A DNA stretch of 64,000 bases from Croceicoccus marinus (GCF_001661675.2 NZ_CP019603.1:697622-761621), one strand, 5' to 3'. Numbered from the stretch's first letter, positions 44,245-54,077 are shown. Notes: generated by a model from the sequence alone, not told the origin. Numbers and translations are program-made.

Positions 44245-45735
44245 TAAGACCGTATGTCCGTCTCGGTGTTTGAGTTGGCTCGCCCTACACTGTACTTCCG
44301 AGGGTTGCTCGGGGTGGCCGAGCCGATCCTCATCACAGGAGGACGAGCCATGGATCAGCATACAGATGTTTTCGTCGGGATCGACGTGGCAAAGTCGCGC
44401 AACGCTATTGCGATTGCCGACAGCGAGCGTGGCGGTGAGGTCAGGTATTTCGGTGAAGTGGACGCCGCGCCCGATGCGATGCGGCGGGCGGTGCAGCGGA
44501 TTACCGCGAAGCACGGGCGAGCGCATTTCTGCTATGAGGCCGGACCCACCGGTTACGGCCTCTTCCGTCTCATCACCGGCATGGGGCATTCTTGCGACGT
44601 CGTTGCACCCTCGTTGATCCCAAGGAGACCTGGCGACCGGGTAAAGACCAACCGGCGCGATGCGGTAGGGCTGGCCAAGCTTTTGCGGGCCGGAGAGCTG
44701 ACGCCGGTCTGGGTTCCTGACGAGGGGCATGAAGCGATGCGCGACCTTGTCCGCGCGCGATCGGCCGCGGTCCAAGCGCAACGCGTTCATCGCCAACAGG
44801 TCAGCGCCTTCATGCTGAAGCATGGCCGGATCTATCCGCGCAAGAAGAGCTGGTCGATGCGGTATCTGCGGTGGCTTCAGGAACAGCGCTTTGAACATCC
44901 TGCCCACCAGATTGCGTTGCAGGAACTCGTCGATGCTGTGCGGATATCGAAGGAGCGGATCGACCGCATTGAGGCTGCGATCGTTGAGTTCCTGCCAAGC
45001 TGGTCATTGGCGCCCGTCGTCCGGGCTCTTCAAGCATTACGCGGTGTCGATCTGATCGTCGCAGTGACGTTCGCCACCGAAGTTGGTGACGTGCGACGCT
45101 TCGACAGCCCTGGGCAGCTCATGGGATATCTCGGCCTGGTGCCAAGCGAACGGTCCACCGGCGACACGATCCGGCGCGGCGGCATTACCAAGGCTGGCAA
45201 CAGCCGCGTTCGACATATGCTGGTCGAGAGCGCGTGGACCTACCGTCACCCGCCTCGAGTGGGTGCAAAGAAGCTATATCTCCTCGAACAGACCACACCG
45301 AAGGTCCGCGAGATCGCGTGGAAGGCGCAGAGCCGCCTGACCGGGCGGTATCGCGCGCTCAGCGCGAACGGCAAGAAGACGACCGTGGTATGCACGGCGG
45401 TCGCCCGCGAACTGGCTGGCTTCATGTGGGCAGTGGCTCGGGAGGTGCAAACAGCCTGAGGCTGCTCAAGACTCCCGCGCACAGGCGGGGGTGGGGCCAC
45501 GGCAGGGGAACATCCGTCATGCGCTTTGTGGCCGGCATCGCCGACGCCCGTTGTAAGATCGGATCAGCCCCGGACGCATAATCGGGAATGCGGTAACCAA
45601 CCCGCGTATCAGAGCTTGATCACCGACGTCTCTCAGGCCCCACCTCCACCTGTGTGCGGATGCACACGCACCGTTCTTTGCCGAACGGATGATGCCACGC
45701 GCCCTGAGTGTTGACAGCGGACATCAGAGCGCTGT
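44245..45735 (+). repeat. Left arm of 1,491-bp inverted repeat
   Basis: This arm contains the IS110 transposase gene and about 270 bp beyond it, ending with the 27-bp end of the inner IS66-type element (45709-45735). It is inverse to 51636-53126 and appears identical wherever I compared it. Confidence 0.85.
44350..45459 (+). CDS. IS110-family transposase (DEDD), left copy
   Basis: The 369-aa protein starts MDQHTDVFVGIDVAKSRNAI after GGAGG. It has the RuvC-like DEDD domain (FVGIDVAK, YEAGPTGYGLF, TNRRDAVGLAKLL) and the C-terminal Transposase_20 domain with its serine region (RRFDSPGQLMGYLGLVPSER). IS110 enzymes use a bridge RNA encoded next to the gene; the noncoding arms here are candidates for it. 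Confidence 0.93.
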   Translation: MDQHTDVFVGIDVAKSRNAIAIADSERGGEVRYFGEVDAAPDAMRRAVQRITAKHGRAHFCYEAGPTGYGLFRLITGMGHSCDVVAPSLIPRRPGDRVKTNRRDAVGLAKLLRAGELTPVWVPDEGHEAMRDLVRARSAAVQAQRVHRQQVSAFMLKHGRIYPRKKSWSMRYLRWLQEQRFEHPAHQIALQELVDAVRISKERIDRIEAAIVEFLPSWSLAPVVRALQALRGVDLIVAVTFATEVGDVRRFDSPGQLMGYLGLVPSERSTGDTIRRGGITKAGNSRVRHMLVESAWTYRHPPRVGAKKLYLLEQTTPKVREIAWKAQSRLTGRYRALSANGKKTTVVCTAVARELAGFMWAVAREVQTA

Positions 45736-45810
45736 CGCGTTTCCACCTTGCGCAGATAATCTGAAGCGTCGAGTTTCCGCGCCCTAATCTGCGGGAGGGG
45801 CGTTGGTGCT

Positions 45811-46266
45811 ATGACGATGTCATGTGACGATACTGGCACTAACGGTGTTCAGCGGTTTGAGGTGTTCACCGGCGCGGGCAAGCGTCGGGACTGGCCGCCG
45901 GAGGTGAAGGCCTCGATTGTCGCCGAGAGCTATTCGGGGATGCAGTCGGTGAGCGCGGTCGCGCGCCGTCATGGCCTGGTTCCTTCGCAACTCTTCACCT
46001 GGCGTCGCCAGTTGCGTGCGCAGATGGAAGAACACGGTCTCATAGTTCCTGAGACTGCAAAGCCGGAGCAGACCTTCGTTCCGGCGGTGATCGATGCGAT
46101 GCCCGATCCCGATCCGGCACCAAGGCACAAGCCGACACGACGGCGACGCCGCGGCAAGGCCAGTACGGTGGAACTGGAAGTGGACGGGATCACGGTGAAG
46201 ATCGGGTGCGGAGCGGATGCGGGCACGATTTCGGCAGTGATCACTGCGCTGCGAGAGACGCGATGA
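45811..46266 (+). CDS. tnpA: IS66-type TnpA
   Basis: The 151-aa protein has an HTH (YSGMQSVSAVARRHGLVPSQ) with the LFTWRRQLR continuation of IS66/IS3-type accessory proteins, and a C-terminal STVELEVDGITVKIG. A GGGAGGGG site precedes the ATG. It differs in sequence from TnpA of the other three IS66 copies. Confidence 0.9.
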   Translation: MTMSCDDTGTNGVQRFEVFTGAGKRRDWPPEVKASIVAESYSGMQSVSAVARRHGLVPSQLFTWRRQLRAQMEEHGLIVPETAKPEQTFVPAVIDAMPDPDPAPRHKPTRRRRRGKASTVELEVDGITVKIGCGADAGTISAVITALRETR

Positions 46267-46619
46267 TCGGGCCCGGTACTGGCGCAAAGGTGATGGTCGC
46301 AACGCGCCCGGTAGATTTTCGCAAGGGACCGGACTCGCTCGCGGCACTGGTGGCCGCCGAGTATGGCGGCAAGCCCTATTCCGGCGTGATCTATGTGTTC
46401 CGGGCCAAGCGCGCCGACCGGATCAAGATGATCTGGTGGGATGGCACGGGCCTGTGTTTGATGGCCAAGAAGATGGAGACGGGCGGCTTCAAGTGGCCCG
46501 GCATCCGCGATGGTGTAATGCGCCTTACAGCGGCACAACTGGGCGCTTTGCTGGAGGGACTGGACTGGCGGCGTGTCCACGGCGGACGTCGTCCGAAGGC
46601 GCCGCAGATTGCCGCTTGA
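46263..46619 (+). CDS. tnpB: IS66-type TnpB
   Basis: The 118-aa protein starts MIGPGTGAKVMVATRPVDFR and contains VIYVFRAKRADRIKMIWWDG and ALLEGLDWRRVHG, the IS66 Orf2 signature. It overlaps tnpA by ATGA. Confidence 0.92.
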   Translation: MIGPGTGAKVMVATRPVDFRKGPDSLAALVAAEYGGKPYSGVIYVFRAKRADRIKMIWWDGTGLCLMAKKMETGGFKWPGIRDGVMRLTAAQLGALLEGLDWRRVHGGRRPKAPQIAA

Positions 46620-46650
46620 CGGGATACCGCACCACTGATTCAGTGTCTCC

Positions 46651-47987
46651 ATGCTGATAGAAGCGGACCTGCCCGAAGACGTCGAAGCGCTGCGAGCGCT
46701 CGTGCTCGAACAGGCCCGTGAGCTCGATACGCTCAAGACATTCCGCGATGAGGTCGAGCGCCTGCGCGCGATCATCGAAGCGATGCAGCGTCACCGGTTC
46801 GGTCGCCGTTCCGAGCAACTCGATCCCGACCAGTTCGAGCTTGCCCTTGAGGAAGTCGAAGCAGCCCTGGCCGCAGCCGAACACGCGCAGGAGCAGGCGA
46901 GCAAGCAGAAGGCCGAGCGCCCGCGCAAGACCAACCGTGGTTCGCTTCCGACGCATCTGGAACGGATCGAGCAGGTTGTCGATGTTGAGAGCCATGACTG
47001 CCCCTGCTGCGGCGGTGCTCTCCACCAGATTGGCGAAGATGTCTCCGAACGCCTCGACGTGGTTCCGGCAACCTTCCGCGTGCTGGTCACGCGTCGTCCC
47101 CGCTACGGTTGCCGATCGTGCGAGAGCGCCATCGTCCAGGCTCCAGCACCGGCCCGCATCGTCGAGGGCGGCATCCCGACCGAAACGCTGATCGCGCAGG
47201 TGCTGGTCTCCAAGTACGCCGATCACCTGCCGCTTTACCGGCAGGCACAGATCTATGCCCGGCAGGGCGTTCAGCTTGACCGTTCGACGCTTGCCGACTG
47301 GGTTGGCCGGGCGGCCTGGTATCTGCGACCCTTGCGCGATCATGTCCTCGAAGAAATGCGACGATCTGGGCGCTTGTTCGCCGACGAGACCACGGCACCG
47401 GTGCTCGATCCAGGACGAGGCAGAACCAAGACCGGTCAGCTATGGGCCTATGCCCGCGATGATCGACCCTGGGGCGGCAGCGATCCCCCGATGGTCGCCT
47501 ACGTCTATGCCGCCGATCGCAAGGCCGAACGGCCCGAAGCGCATCTCGAGGGTTTTGCAGGCATTCTGCAGGTCGATGGCTATGGCGGCTACGCTGCTCT
47601 TGCCCGCCGTCGCGGCGACGTGACCCTCGCGTTCTGCTGGGCGCATGTGCGACGCAAATTCTACGAACTGGCAGACAGCTCGCCGGTCGCATCAGATGTG
47701 CTGCGCCGCATCGCCGAACTCTATGCCATCGAAGACGAAGTGCGGGGATCGTCGGCGCGGCAACGCCAGACCGTCCGCAATGCACGGAGCAGGCCCATCG
47801 TGGACGATCTCCACCAGTATCTCGACACCCGTGGCCGGCAGGTCAGCACCAAGAGCAGGCTCGGTGAAGCGATCCGCTATGCGCTCACCCGGTGGGATGG
47901 CCTCCTCCGGTTCCTTGATGATGGCCGCATCGATCTCGACAACAACACCGTCGAGCGCTCCATCCGCCCGCTCGCCCTCAATCGCAA
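46651..47987 (+). pseudogene. tnpC: IS66-type tnpC, N-terminal piece
   Basis: The frame starts MLIEADLPEDVEALRALVLE and has the zinc finger (CPCCGG), the DDE core (RLFADETTAPVLDPGRGRTK, GILQVDGYGGYAALA) and NNTVERSIRPLALNR. There it enters the RIT end and goes astray. Confidence 0.9.
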
Positions 47988-48070
47988 TTATGCGAAGCGC
48001 CGGATTATGCGCAGGTGCCGACGGCGGGTCCAGTTGTTGCACCAGAGCCGCCGCCATGAACTTCACATAA

Positions 48071-49078
48071 TCACAACGACTGCAGGAAGCTCATCAGATT
48101 GTCGGAGGCTCGGAAGCGGCCCGGCGCGGCAGCACTTGGTTGCAGCTTCATCAGAGCCTGTTCCTTCATCGCGAGATCGGCTTCGACGTACATATGGGTC
48201 GTTGCCGTATCCTCGTGACCGAGCCACAGGGCGATGACGGTGATGTCGACGCCCGATTGAAGCAGGTGCATCGCCGTTGTGTGTCGAACCGTATGGGGTG
48301 TGACCGGGCGGTCAAGGAGCCCTGGATTCTTGCGACCTGCAGTCGCAACGGCAAGGTTCAAGCGCTGGGTGACGTTCGAGCGGGTCATGCGGCCGCCGCT
48401 TCGGTTCGGAAACAAGATACTATCCCCCGAGGGATCACCGATCTGGCGGCGCCAGGACCTGATCAGCGCGGCAGTCTGGCGCCAGAGCGGCACGCTGCGT
48501 TCTTTGCGGCCCTTGCCACGCAGATGCGCGGCGGGCTGTCCTTCAAGGACAACGTCCCGGCACCGCATGCCGATCATCTCGGAAACGCGAGCGCCCGTGT
48601 TGTACATCATGCTGAACAAGGCGCGGTCGCGTTGTCCGGCCCAGCTGAGCCGGTCAGGTGCTTCGAGAATGGCGCTGATCTCGGGCCGTGACAAAAACCC
48701 GACCATTGATCGATCGAACCGCTTGAGCGGGATCGCCAGCGCCCGTTCGATCGTCGCCAGCGACGCAAGGTCGTGATGCGATGCATATTTAAGGAACGTC
48801 CTGATCGCGGCGAGACGCGCGTTGCGGCTTCGAACGCTGTTGCCTCGATCCTTCTCGAGATGGTCCAGGAAAGCGAGCAACAACGGCGCGTCGAGATCGG
48901 GCAAAGTGATGGCGCTGGGCGTTCGATGGAGTGCAGCCGCCGCGTAGTTGAGGAGCAGGCGCAAGGTATCCCGGTATGCCGCCACGGTCTGAGCGCTGAC
49001 CGCACGCTGCTCGCCTAGGTGATCCAGAAAGAAGCGCTGGACGAGCGTCGGCAATGTCGGGGGAGTAAGCTCAGCCAT
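48071..49078 (-). CDS. RIT tyrosine recombinase, third gene
   Basis: The 335-aa protein starts MAELTPPTLPTLVQRFFLDH (GGAGG 6 bp upstream). It has a SAM-like N-terminal core-binding domain and the catalytic residues Arg in NTGARVSEMIG, His-x-x-Arg in PHTVRHTTAMHLLQ, His in WLGHEDTATT and Tyr in HMYVEADL. The start overlaps the previous gene's end by 8 bp. Confidence 0.92.
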   Translation of the reverse strand: MAELTPPTLPTLVQRFFLDHLGEQRAVSAQTVAAYRDTLRLLLNYAAAALHRTPSAITLPDLDAPLLLAFLDHLEKDRGNSVRSRNARLAAIRTFLKYASHHDLASLATIERALAIPLKRFDRSMVGFLSRPEISAILEAPDRLSWAGQRDRALFSMMYNTGARVSEMIGMRCRDVVLEGQPAAHLRGKGRKERSVPLWRQTAALIRSWRRQIGDPSGDSILFPNRSGGRMTRSNVTQRLNLAVATAGRKNPGLLDRPVTPHTVRHTTAMHLLQSGVDITVIALWLGHEDTATTHMYVEADLAMKEQALMKLQPSAAAPGRFRASDNLMSFLQSL

Positions 49079-50027
49079 GATCTGCCTCCCCGAAAGCGAA
49101 ATCTTCAAAGCGGTTGCCTGCGGTGGCCATCAAATCCGGGATGCCAGTCAAATACCAATAGGTGTCCGATACCTTTGCATGGCCAACGTAAGTCGAGAGC
49201 GCCGCGATCGCATTGTCGATATCGGCACCTTCGGCTTGCCACCGTTGGATGCGTCTGCAGATGAACGTGTGCCTGAGGTCATGGATACGAACGTCGCGAT
49301 AGGCGCCCCGGGCAACGATGCCCGCTTCGTTGCGCAACTTCTGGAAGGTCCAATGTACTGCGCGCTTTTTTAGCGACCGTGATGGGGTCGAGACGAAAAA
49401 TGCGTCCTCAGCCACGCGCGGTAGAAAACGATCCCGCATACCAAGATAATCGGCGAGCGCGACGGCGACGGTGGCGTGGAAAGGCACATGCCGCGATTTG
49501 TTGAACTTCGTCATCCGGACCGTCAGACATCGACTTCCGAGGTCCACATCGGCGCAGCGCAGCTTGATAGCTTCGGAAACACGCAGGCCGGTTGCGGCGA
49601 TCAGTCCGTAGAAGGCTTCGAACGCAGCAGGTCGCAGGCCGCCTTCTGGATCGAGGCGGCGTGCCGCTGCAAGCAACGCCGAGATCTCGTCCTCGGTGTA
49701 GATATGGGGCGTGGCCCGGCGATGGGATCTGCCGAATATCTGGGCCTGCGGGAACTCAGTGGCCGGATCTTCCCGCAGAAGGTACGCGGCGAAAGGCCTA
49801 AGTGTGTCGAGCCGGCGAGCCCACGCCCGCGGCTCACGGCTCCGAGCATGCCCCTTTGCCCACTCGATCGCGAGGTCCGTTGTCAGGGAGCCTCGGTGGC
49901 CAGAGCCATCGAAGAATCTGGCGAAGGAATGAAGCTGGCTGGCGTTCGGCCCTGCGGCACGAAATCCCAGCGATGTACGTTCAACAAGATAGGCCTCTAC
50001 CTGCGCTGTCATGGTGGTCGTCATCAT
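49071..50027 (-). CDS. RIT tyrosine recombinase, second gene
   Basis: The 318-aa protein from ATG 50027 has catalytic Arg in ATGLRVSEAIKL, HDLRHTFICRRIQRW, the later His in YVGHAKVSDTYW and Tyr in the same segment. A TTG at 50045 would add six residues. GGGAGGG precedes the ATG. It overlaps both neighbours. Confidence 0.9.
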   Translation of the reverse strand: MMTTTMTAQVEAYLVERTSLGFRAAGPNASQLHSFARFFDGSGHRGSLTTDLAIEWAKGHARSREPRAWARRLDTLRPFAAYLLREDPATEFPQAQIFGRSHRRATPHIYTEDEISALLAAARRLDPEGGLRPAAFEAFYGLIAATGLRVSEAIKLRCADVDLGSRCLTVRMTKFNKSRHVPFHATVAVALADYLGMRDRFLPRVAEDAFFVSTPSRSLKKRAVHWTFQKLRNEAGIVARGAYRDVRIHDLRHTFICRRIQRWQAEGADIDNAIAALSTYVGHAKVSDTYWYLTGIPDLMATAGNRFEDFAFGEADHG

Positions 50028-51268
50028 CACGCCCTCCCTGGCCAAGGCATGGCCACGGCCGACAGCCGGTGGAGATCGATCTTGGTGTAGATCTTCGACG
50101 TGTCGAGGCTGCGATGGCGCAGGATATCGGCGATGTGCTTCATGGGCGTGCCGTCGCCGAGCAGGCGGCTCGCGATGCTGTGACGAAGGACGTGCGGATC
50201 AGTTCGATTTAATCCGCATCGGGCGAAAGCTGCAATCACCGCATGCTTGGCGACGCCCGCCCTGATCGGGACGTCATACGGCGCTACATGGCGAACGAAG
50301 ATCGCACGGTTACTGGTCTTCGGCCGCTCATGGCGCAAATAGTCTGCGATGGCGTCGCCGGTGGCCAGCGGCAATGGAAGGCTGTCGGTGAAATGCGTCT
50401 TGGTCCTCGCTATACGAATGATCCCGTTGCGCCAGTCGACGTCGTCGAGGCGAAGTTTTACGACCTCCGAACATCGGAGCCCGAGATCGGTGACGCATCT
50501 GACCATCGCGTAGGCGCGCCGCCGTGAGGGCAGATCATCGTCGAATGACGCGAGAACCGCGTCAATCTGGGTTGGCGACAACACGTCGGGCAACTCCGCC
50601 AGGCGCCAATGCGCGGCCCGAGGAATCGTCTGCAAGAGCCGACCGACATCATCGCCCAACATCTTGCGAAACTTGAAATAACAACCGACTGTGCCGCCAG
50701 CGACACGCACGGCGCCAGCACTCCAACAACGGCCTGCACCGAGGACAAAACGCCGGACGACTGCCGGGTCGAGCTTCTCAGGATCAATCTCGCCATCGCC
50801 GAACCGCTCGACGAGCAGCCGGCGAATGATATGGATCCGCTGCCGCCGCGTTGTGTCCGCCAGACCACTGACATCGCGCATGTAACGATCGAATGCAGCC
50901 AGTTCACCGTCGAGCCGGCCCCTCTGTTCGATCGCCGGAATCCGCCTTTGGGTACGAAGCACATGCAGAAGGTGCCGGATAGCGACGCGCAACTCGTGGC
51001 GCAGCTTGCGAACCGGGTAAGGGCAATCGCAAGATGGTACATGGGTATCCAGGAACCGTCGTTGCGCCGCCTCATCGATCACCGCGATGTCCAAGCCTTC
51101 CTCGGTCGCCCACTTCCCGAAATGCGCGACGCAAGCAAAATACACTCGCACTGTGTTCGGATGATATCGGCCCGCTCGAAGATAGGAGACATACTCCTCC
51201 TCCACGGACGCAAAGACACTGTTCGCCAGCCAGCGACGCGGTCCCGGCTGCAATAAATCAGACTGCAT
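50027..51268 (-). CDS. RIT tyrosine recombinase, first gene
   Basis: The 413-aa protein starts MQSDLLQPGPRRWLANSVFA and is the longest of the trio. Catalytic residues are Arg in DLGLRCSEVVKL, PHVLRHSIASRLLGDG, His in ILRHRSLDTSK and Tyr in KIYTKIDLH. AGGAA lies 6 bp before the ATG. The three genes are read in one direction with overlapping ends, the defining feature of RIT elements. Confidence 0.92.
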   Translation of the reverse strand: MQSDLLQPGPRRWLANSVFASVEEEYVSYLRAGRYHPNTVRVYFACVAHFGKWATEEGLDIAVIDEAAQRRFLDTHVPSCDCPYPVRKLRHELRVAIRHLLHVLRTQRRIPAIEQRGRLDGELAAFDRYMRDVSGLADTTRRQRIHIIRRLLVERFGDGEIDPEKLDPAVVRRFVLGAGRCWSAGAVRVAGGTVGCYFKFRKMLGDDVGRLLQTIPRAAHWRLAELPDVLSPTQIDAVLASFDDDLPSRRRAYAMVRCVTDLGLRCSEVVKLRLDDVDWRNGIIRIARTKTHFTDSLPLPLATGDAIADYLRHERPKTSNRAIFVRHVAPYDVPIRAGVAKHAVIAAFARCGLNRTDPHVLRHSIASRLLGDGTPMKHIADILRHRSLDTSKIYTKIDLHRLSAVAMPWPGRA

Positions 51269-51438
51269 GAAAGGTTCCTCTCCAGATGGTGGGTGGAGAG
51301 GAAGGCGTATTATGTGCAGCTGAAGTTAGTCATGCTGCAACATATGCGGCGAAAAATGGTGGACGGGGCACTACCCGCCGTCGGCACCTGCGCATAATCC
51401 CGCGCTTCGCATAATTGCGATTATGGAAAGGTATGCAT

Positions 51439-51633
51439 AATCGCAAAAACGCCCTGTTCGCCGGTTCCGACGAAGGCGGCGACAACTGGGCGGTGATCGC
51501 CACGCTCATTGAAAACTGCAAACTGAACGGTATCGATCCGAACGCCTGGTTGACCGCCACTCTCTCGAGCCTCGCCAACGGTCACCCGGCCAACCGCGTC
51601 GGCGAACTCATGCCCTGGGGCGACGTGGGCTGA
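51439..51633 (+). pseudogene. tnpC: IS66-type tnpC, C-terminal piece
   Basis: RKNALFAGSDEGGDNWAVIA through ANRVGELMPWGDVG is the last 65 codons of the tnpC interrupted by the RIT element. Confidence 0.88.
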
Positions 51634-51635
51634 AA

Positions 51636-53126
51636 ACAGCGCTCTGATGTCCGCTGTCAACACTCAGGGCGCGTGGCATCATCCGTTCGGCAAAGAACGG
51701 TGCGTGTGCATCCGCACACAGGTGGAGGTGGGGCCTGAGAGACGTCGGTGATCAAGCTCTGATACGCGGGTTGGTTACCGCATTCCCGATTATGCGTCCG
51801 GGGCTGATCCGATCTTACAACGGGCGTCGGCGATGCCGGCCACAAAGCGCATGACGGATGTTCCCCTGCCGTGGCCCCACCCCCGCCTGTGCGCGGGAGT
51901 CTTGAGCAGCCTCAGGCTGTTTGCACCTCCCGAGCCACTGCCCACATGAAGCCAGCCAGTTCGCGGGCGACCGCCGTGCATACCACGGTCGTCTTCTTGC
52001 CGTTCGCGCTGAGCGCGCGATACCGCCCGGTCAGGCGGCTCTGCGCCTTCCACGCGATCTCGCGGACCTTCGGTGTGGTCTGTTCGAGGAGATATAGCTT
52101 CTTTGCACCCACTCGAGGCGGGTGACGGTAGGTCCACGCGCTCTCGACCAGCATATGTCGAACGCGGCTGTTGCCAGCCTTGGTAATGCCGCCGCGCCGG
52201 ATCGTGTCGCCGGTGGACCGTTCGCTTGGCACCAGGCCGAGATATCCCATGAGCTGCCCAGGGCTGTCGAAGCGTCGCACGTCACCAACTTCGGTGGCGA
52301 ACGTCACTGCGACGATCAGATCGACACCGCGTAATGCTTGAAGAGCCCGGACGACGGGCGCCAATGACCAGCTTGGCAGGAACTCAACGATCGCAGCCTC
52401 AATGCGGTCGATCCGCTCCTTCGATATCCGCACAGCATCGACGAGTTCCTGCAACGCAATCTGGTGGGCAGGATGTTCAAAGCGCTGTTCCTGAAGCCAC
52501 CGCAGATACCGCATCGACCAGCTCTTCTTGCGCGGATAGATCCGGCCATGCTTCAGCATGAAGGCGCTGACCTGTTGGCGATGAACGCGTTGCGCTTGGA
52601 CCGCGGCCGATCGCGCGCGGACAAGGTCGCGCATCGCTTCATGCCCCTCGTCAGGAACCCAGACCGGCGTCAGCTCTCCGGCCCGCAAAAGCTTGGCCAG
52701 CCCTACCGCATCGCGCCGGTTGGTCTTTACCCGGTCGCCAGGTCTCCTTGGGATCAACGAGGGTGCAACGACGTCGCAAGAATGCCCCATGCCGGTGATG
52801 AGACGGAAGAGGCCGTAACCGGTGGGTCCGGCCTCATAGCAGAAATGCGCTCGCCCGTGCTTCGCGGTAATCCGCTGCACCGCCCGCCGCATCGCATCGG
52901 GCGCGGCGTCCACTTCACCGAAATACCTGACCTCACCGCCACGCTCGCTGTCGGCAATCGCAATAGCGTTGCGCGACTTTGCCACGTCGATCCCGACGAA
53001 AACATCTGTATGCTGATCCATGGCTCGTCCTCCTGTGATGAGGATCGGCTCGGCCACCCCGAGCAACCCTCGGAAGTACAGTGTAGGGCGAGCCAACTCA
53101 AACACCGAGACGGACATACGGTCTTA
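51636..53126 (-). repeat. Right arm of 1,491-bp inverted repeat
   Basis: Inverse copy of 44245-45735, carrying the second IS110 transposase. Confidence 0.85.
51912..53021 (-). CDS. IS110-family transposase (DEDD), right copy
   Basis: The 369-aa protein is the same as that at 44350-45459, in opposite orientation. Both copies have intact DEDD and serine regions, so either could act. Confidence 0.93.
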   Translation of the reverse strand: MDQHTDVFVGIDVAKSRNAIAIADSERGGEVRYFGEVDAAPDAMRRAVQRITAKHGRAHFCYEAGPTGYGLFRLITGMGHSCDVVAPSLIPRRPGDRVKTNRRDAVGLAKLLRAGELTPVWVPDEGHEAMRDLVRARSAAVQAQRVHRQQVSAFMLKHGRIYPRKKSWSMRYLRWLQEQRFEHPAHQIALQELVDAVRISKERIDRIEAAIVEFLPSWSLAPVVRALQALRGVDLIVAVTFATEVGDVRRFDSPGQLMGYLGLVPSERSTGDTIRRGGITKAGNSRVRHMLVESAWTYRHPPRVGAKKLYLLEQTTPKVREIAWKAQSRLTGRYRALSANGKKTTVVCTAVARELAGFMWAVAREVQTA

Positions 53127-53248
53127 CCATCAACCGCTTCTTAAAGGAGCACAACGAGGAGCCACGCCCCTTCGTCTGGAAGGCCGACTCTGAACAAATC
53201 ATCGCCGCCGTCAGGCGTGGGCACCAAACGTTGGAATCAATCCACTAG
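53127..53248 (+). pseudogene. IS630 transposase, C-terminal piece
   Basis: INRFLKEHNEEPRPFVWKAD and SEQIIAAVRRGHQTLESIH complete the IS630 transposase whose earlier parts are at 42391-42877 and 44175-44244. All three pieces join in frame. Confidence 0.85.
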
Positions 53249-53775
53249 CCGACAAAGGTGCCCTGCCATCCTATGCACACGCAGCCGTGGAGATAATGAT
53301 CCGCCAGATCATGGGCGTCAGTGGTGAGATTGCGGCGCTCGACCGGCAACTCATCGCCTGGCACGCCGAGAGCGAGGCCAGTCGCAGGCTCGCTGCGATC
53401 CCCGGCCTCGGCGCGATCACAGCAACGGCCATCGCCGCCACGGTGACCGATCCCGAACAGTTCCGCTCCGGTAGGCAGTTCGCCGCATGGCTCGGCTTGA
53501 CACCGCAGCAACATTCCACTGGCGGCAAGACGAGGCTTGGCGGCATCTCTAAGCAGGGAGACCGATACCTGCGCCGACTGCTCGTTGTCGGAGCCACTGC
53601 CGTCATGCGGCACATCAAGGACAAGCCAACGCCCATGGCCGACTGGATCAGAAAGCTTTCGGAGAAAAAGCCGTTCAGGCTCGTCTCCGTCGCGCTCGCC
53701 AACAAGCTGGCGCGGATCGCACGGGTCGTGCTGACCCGGAAGGAAGCCTATCGGCCCTACCATCTGGTGGCCTGA
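53249..53775 (+). pseudogene. IS110/IS1111-type transposase, C-terminal fragment
   Basis: GALPSYAHAAVEIMIRQIMG, ASRRLAAIPGLGAITATAIA and GRQFAAWLGLTPQQHSTGGK with KTRLGGISKQGDRYLRRLLV form the Transposase_20 domain of an IS110-family enzyme unlike the one in the composite. The N-terminal DEDD domain is missing. Confidence 0.88.
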
Positions 53776-54077
53776 CAGAATCTTGAACACCCAAATTGGC
53801 AGTGGCAGTCGATGATGAGTAACGATCGAGCCAAAGGTGAGACTAACCCGTCTGATTCAATGCACTTCAAAAGCGCGCCAGACTGATCAGGGACCTCACC
53901 GGCGGATTTCCATCAGGGCCAGCGGAATCACAGCGTCGCACAAACAGGCCGGACATATGAAAGCAACCGATCAAAATCATCCCGACAAAAAGCCCTTGCC
54001 ATAGGGGGCGTCCACATATGAATCAGAACGCCGCCGCAAAGGGAATCCCCGCCGAGTCAGTTCGTGTTGAAACCGCT
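53776..54077. other. No gene seen
   Basis: These 302 bp between the IS110 fragment and the acyltransferase stop have no supported frame. Part is probably the old IS110 end. Confidence 0.4.

Larger units (their letters stand above)
47980..51446 (-). mobile_element. RIT element (recombinase-in-trio)
   Basis: Three overlapping tyrosine recombinase genes lie between about 50-bp inverted ends. AATCGCAATTATGCGAAGCG runs on to GACGGCGGGT at 47980-48029, and its inverse is at 51373-51422. AATCGCAA occurs at both borders (47980-47987, 51439-51446). Removing the element rejoins tnpC as LALNRKNALFAGSDEGG. Confidence 0.85.
45709..51662 (+). mobile_element. IS66-type element (second lineage), interrupted by RIT element
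   Basis: Its 27-bp ends start TGTTGACAGCGGACATCAGA and are perfect inverted repeats (45709-45735, 51636-51662). It encodes tnpA, tnpB and a split tnpC. The flanking octamers GCCCTGAG and CTCAGGGC are inverse, not direct, repeats, so this is not a simple insertion. Confidence 0.8.
44245..53126. mobile_element. 8.9-kb composite element with 1,491-bp inverted IS110-bearing ends
   Basis: Both ends begin TAAGACCGTATGTCCGTCTC in inverse orientation and are flanked by CCATCAACCG (44235-44244 and 53127-53136), a 10-bp direct repeat in the interrupted IS630 gene. The terminal 1,491 bp on each side carry an IS110-family transposase. The core is an IS66-type element interrupted by a RIT element. Confidence 0.8.

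Noticed and set aside
44245..53126. Considered the inverted arms as a simple IS66 terminal repeat
   Set aside because: The arms hold a complete IS110 gene and extend 1.46 kb beyond the 27-bp IS66 ends; IS66 ends are normally short.
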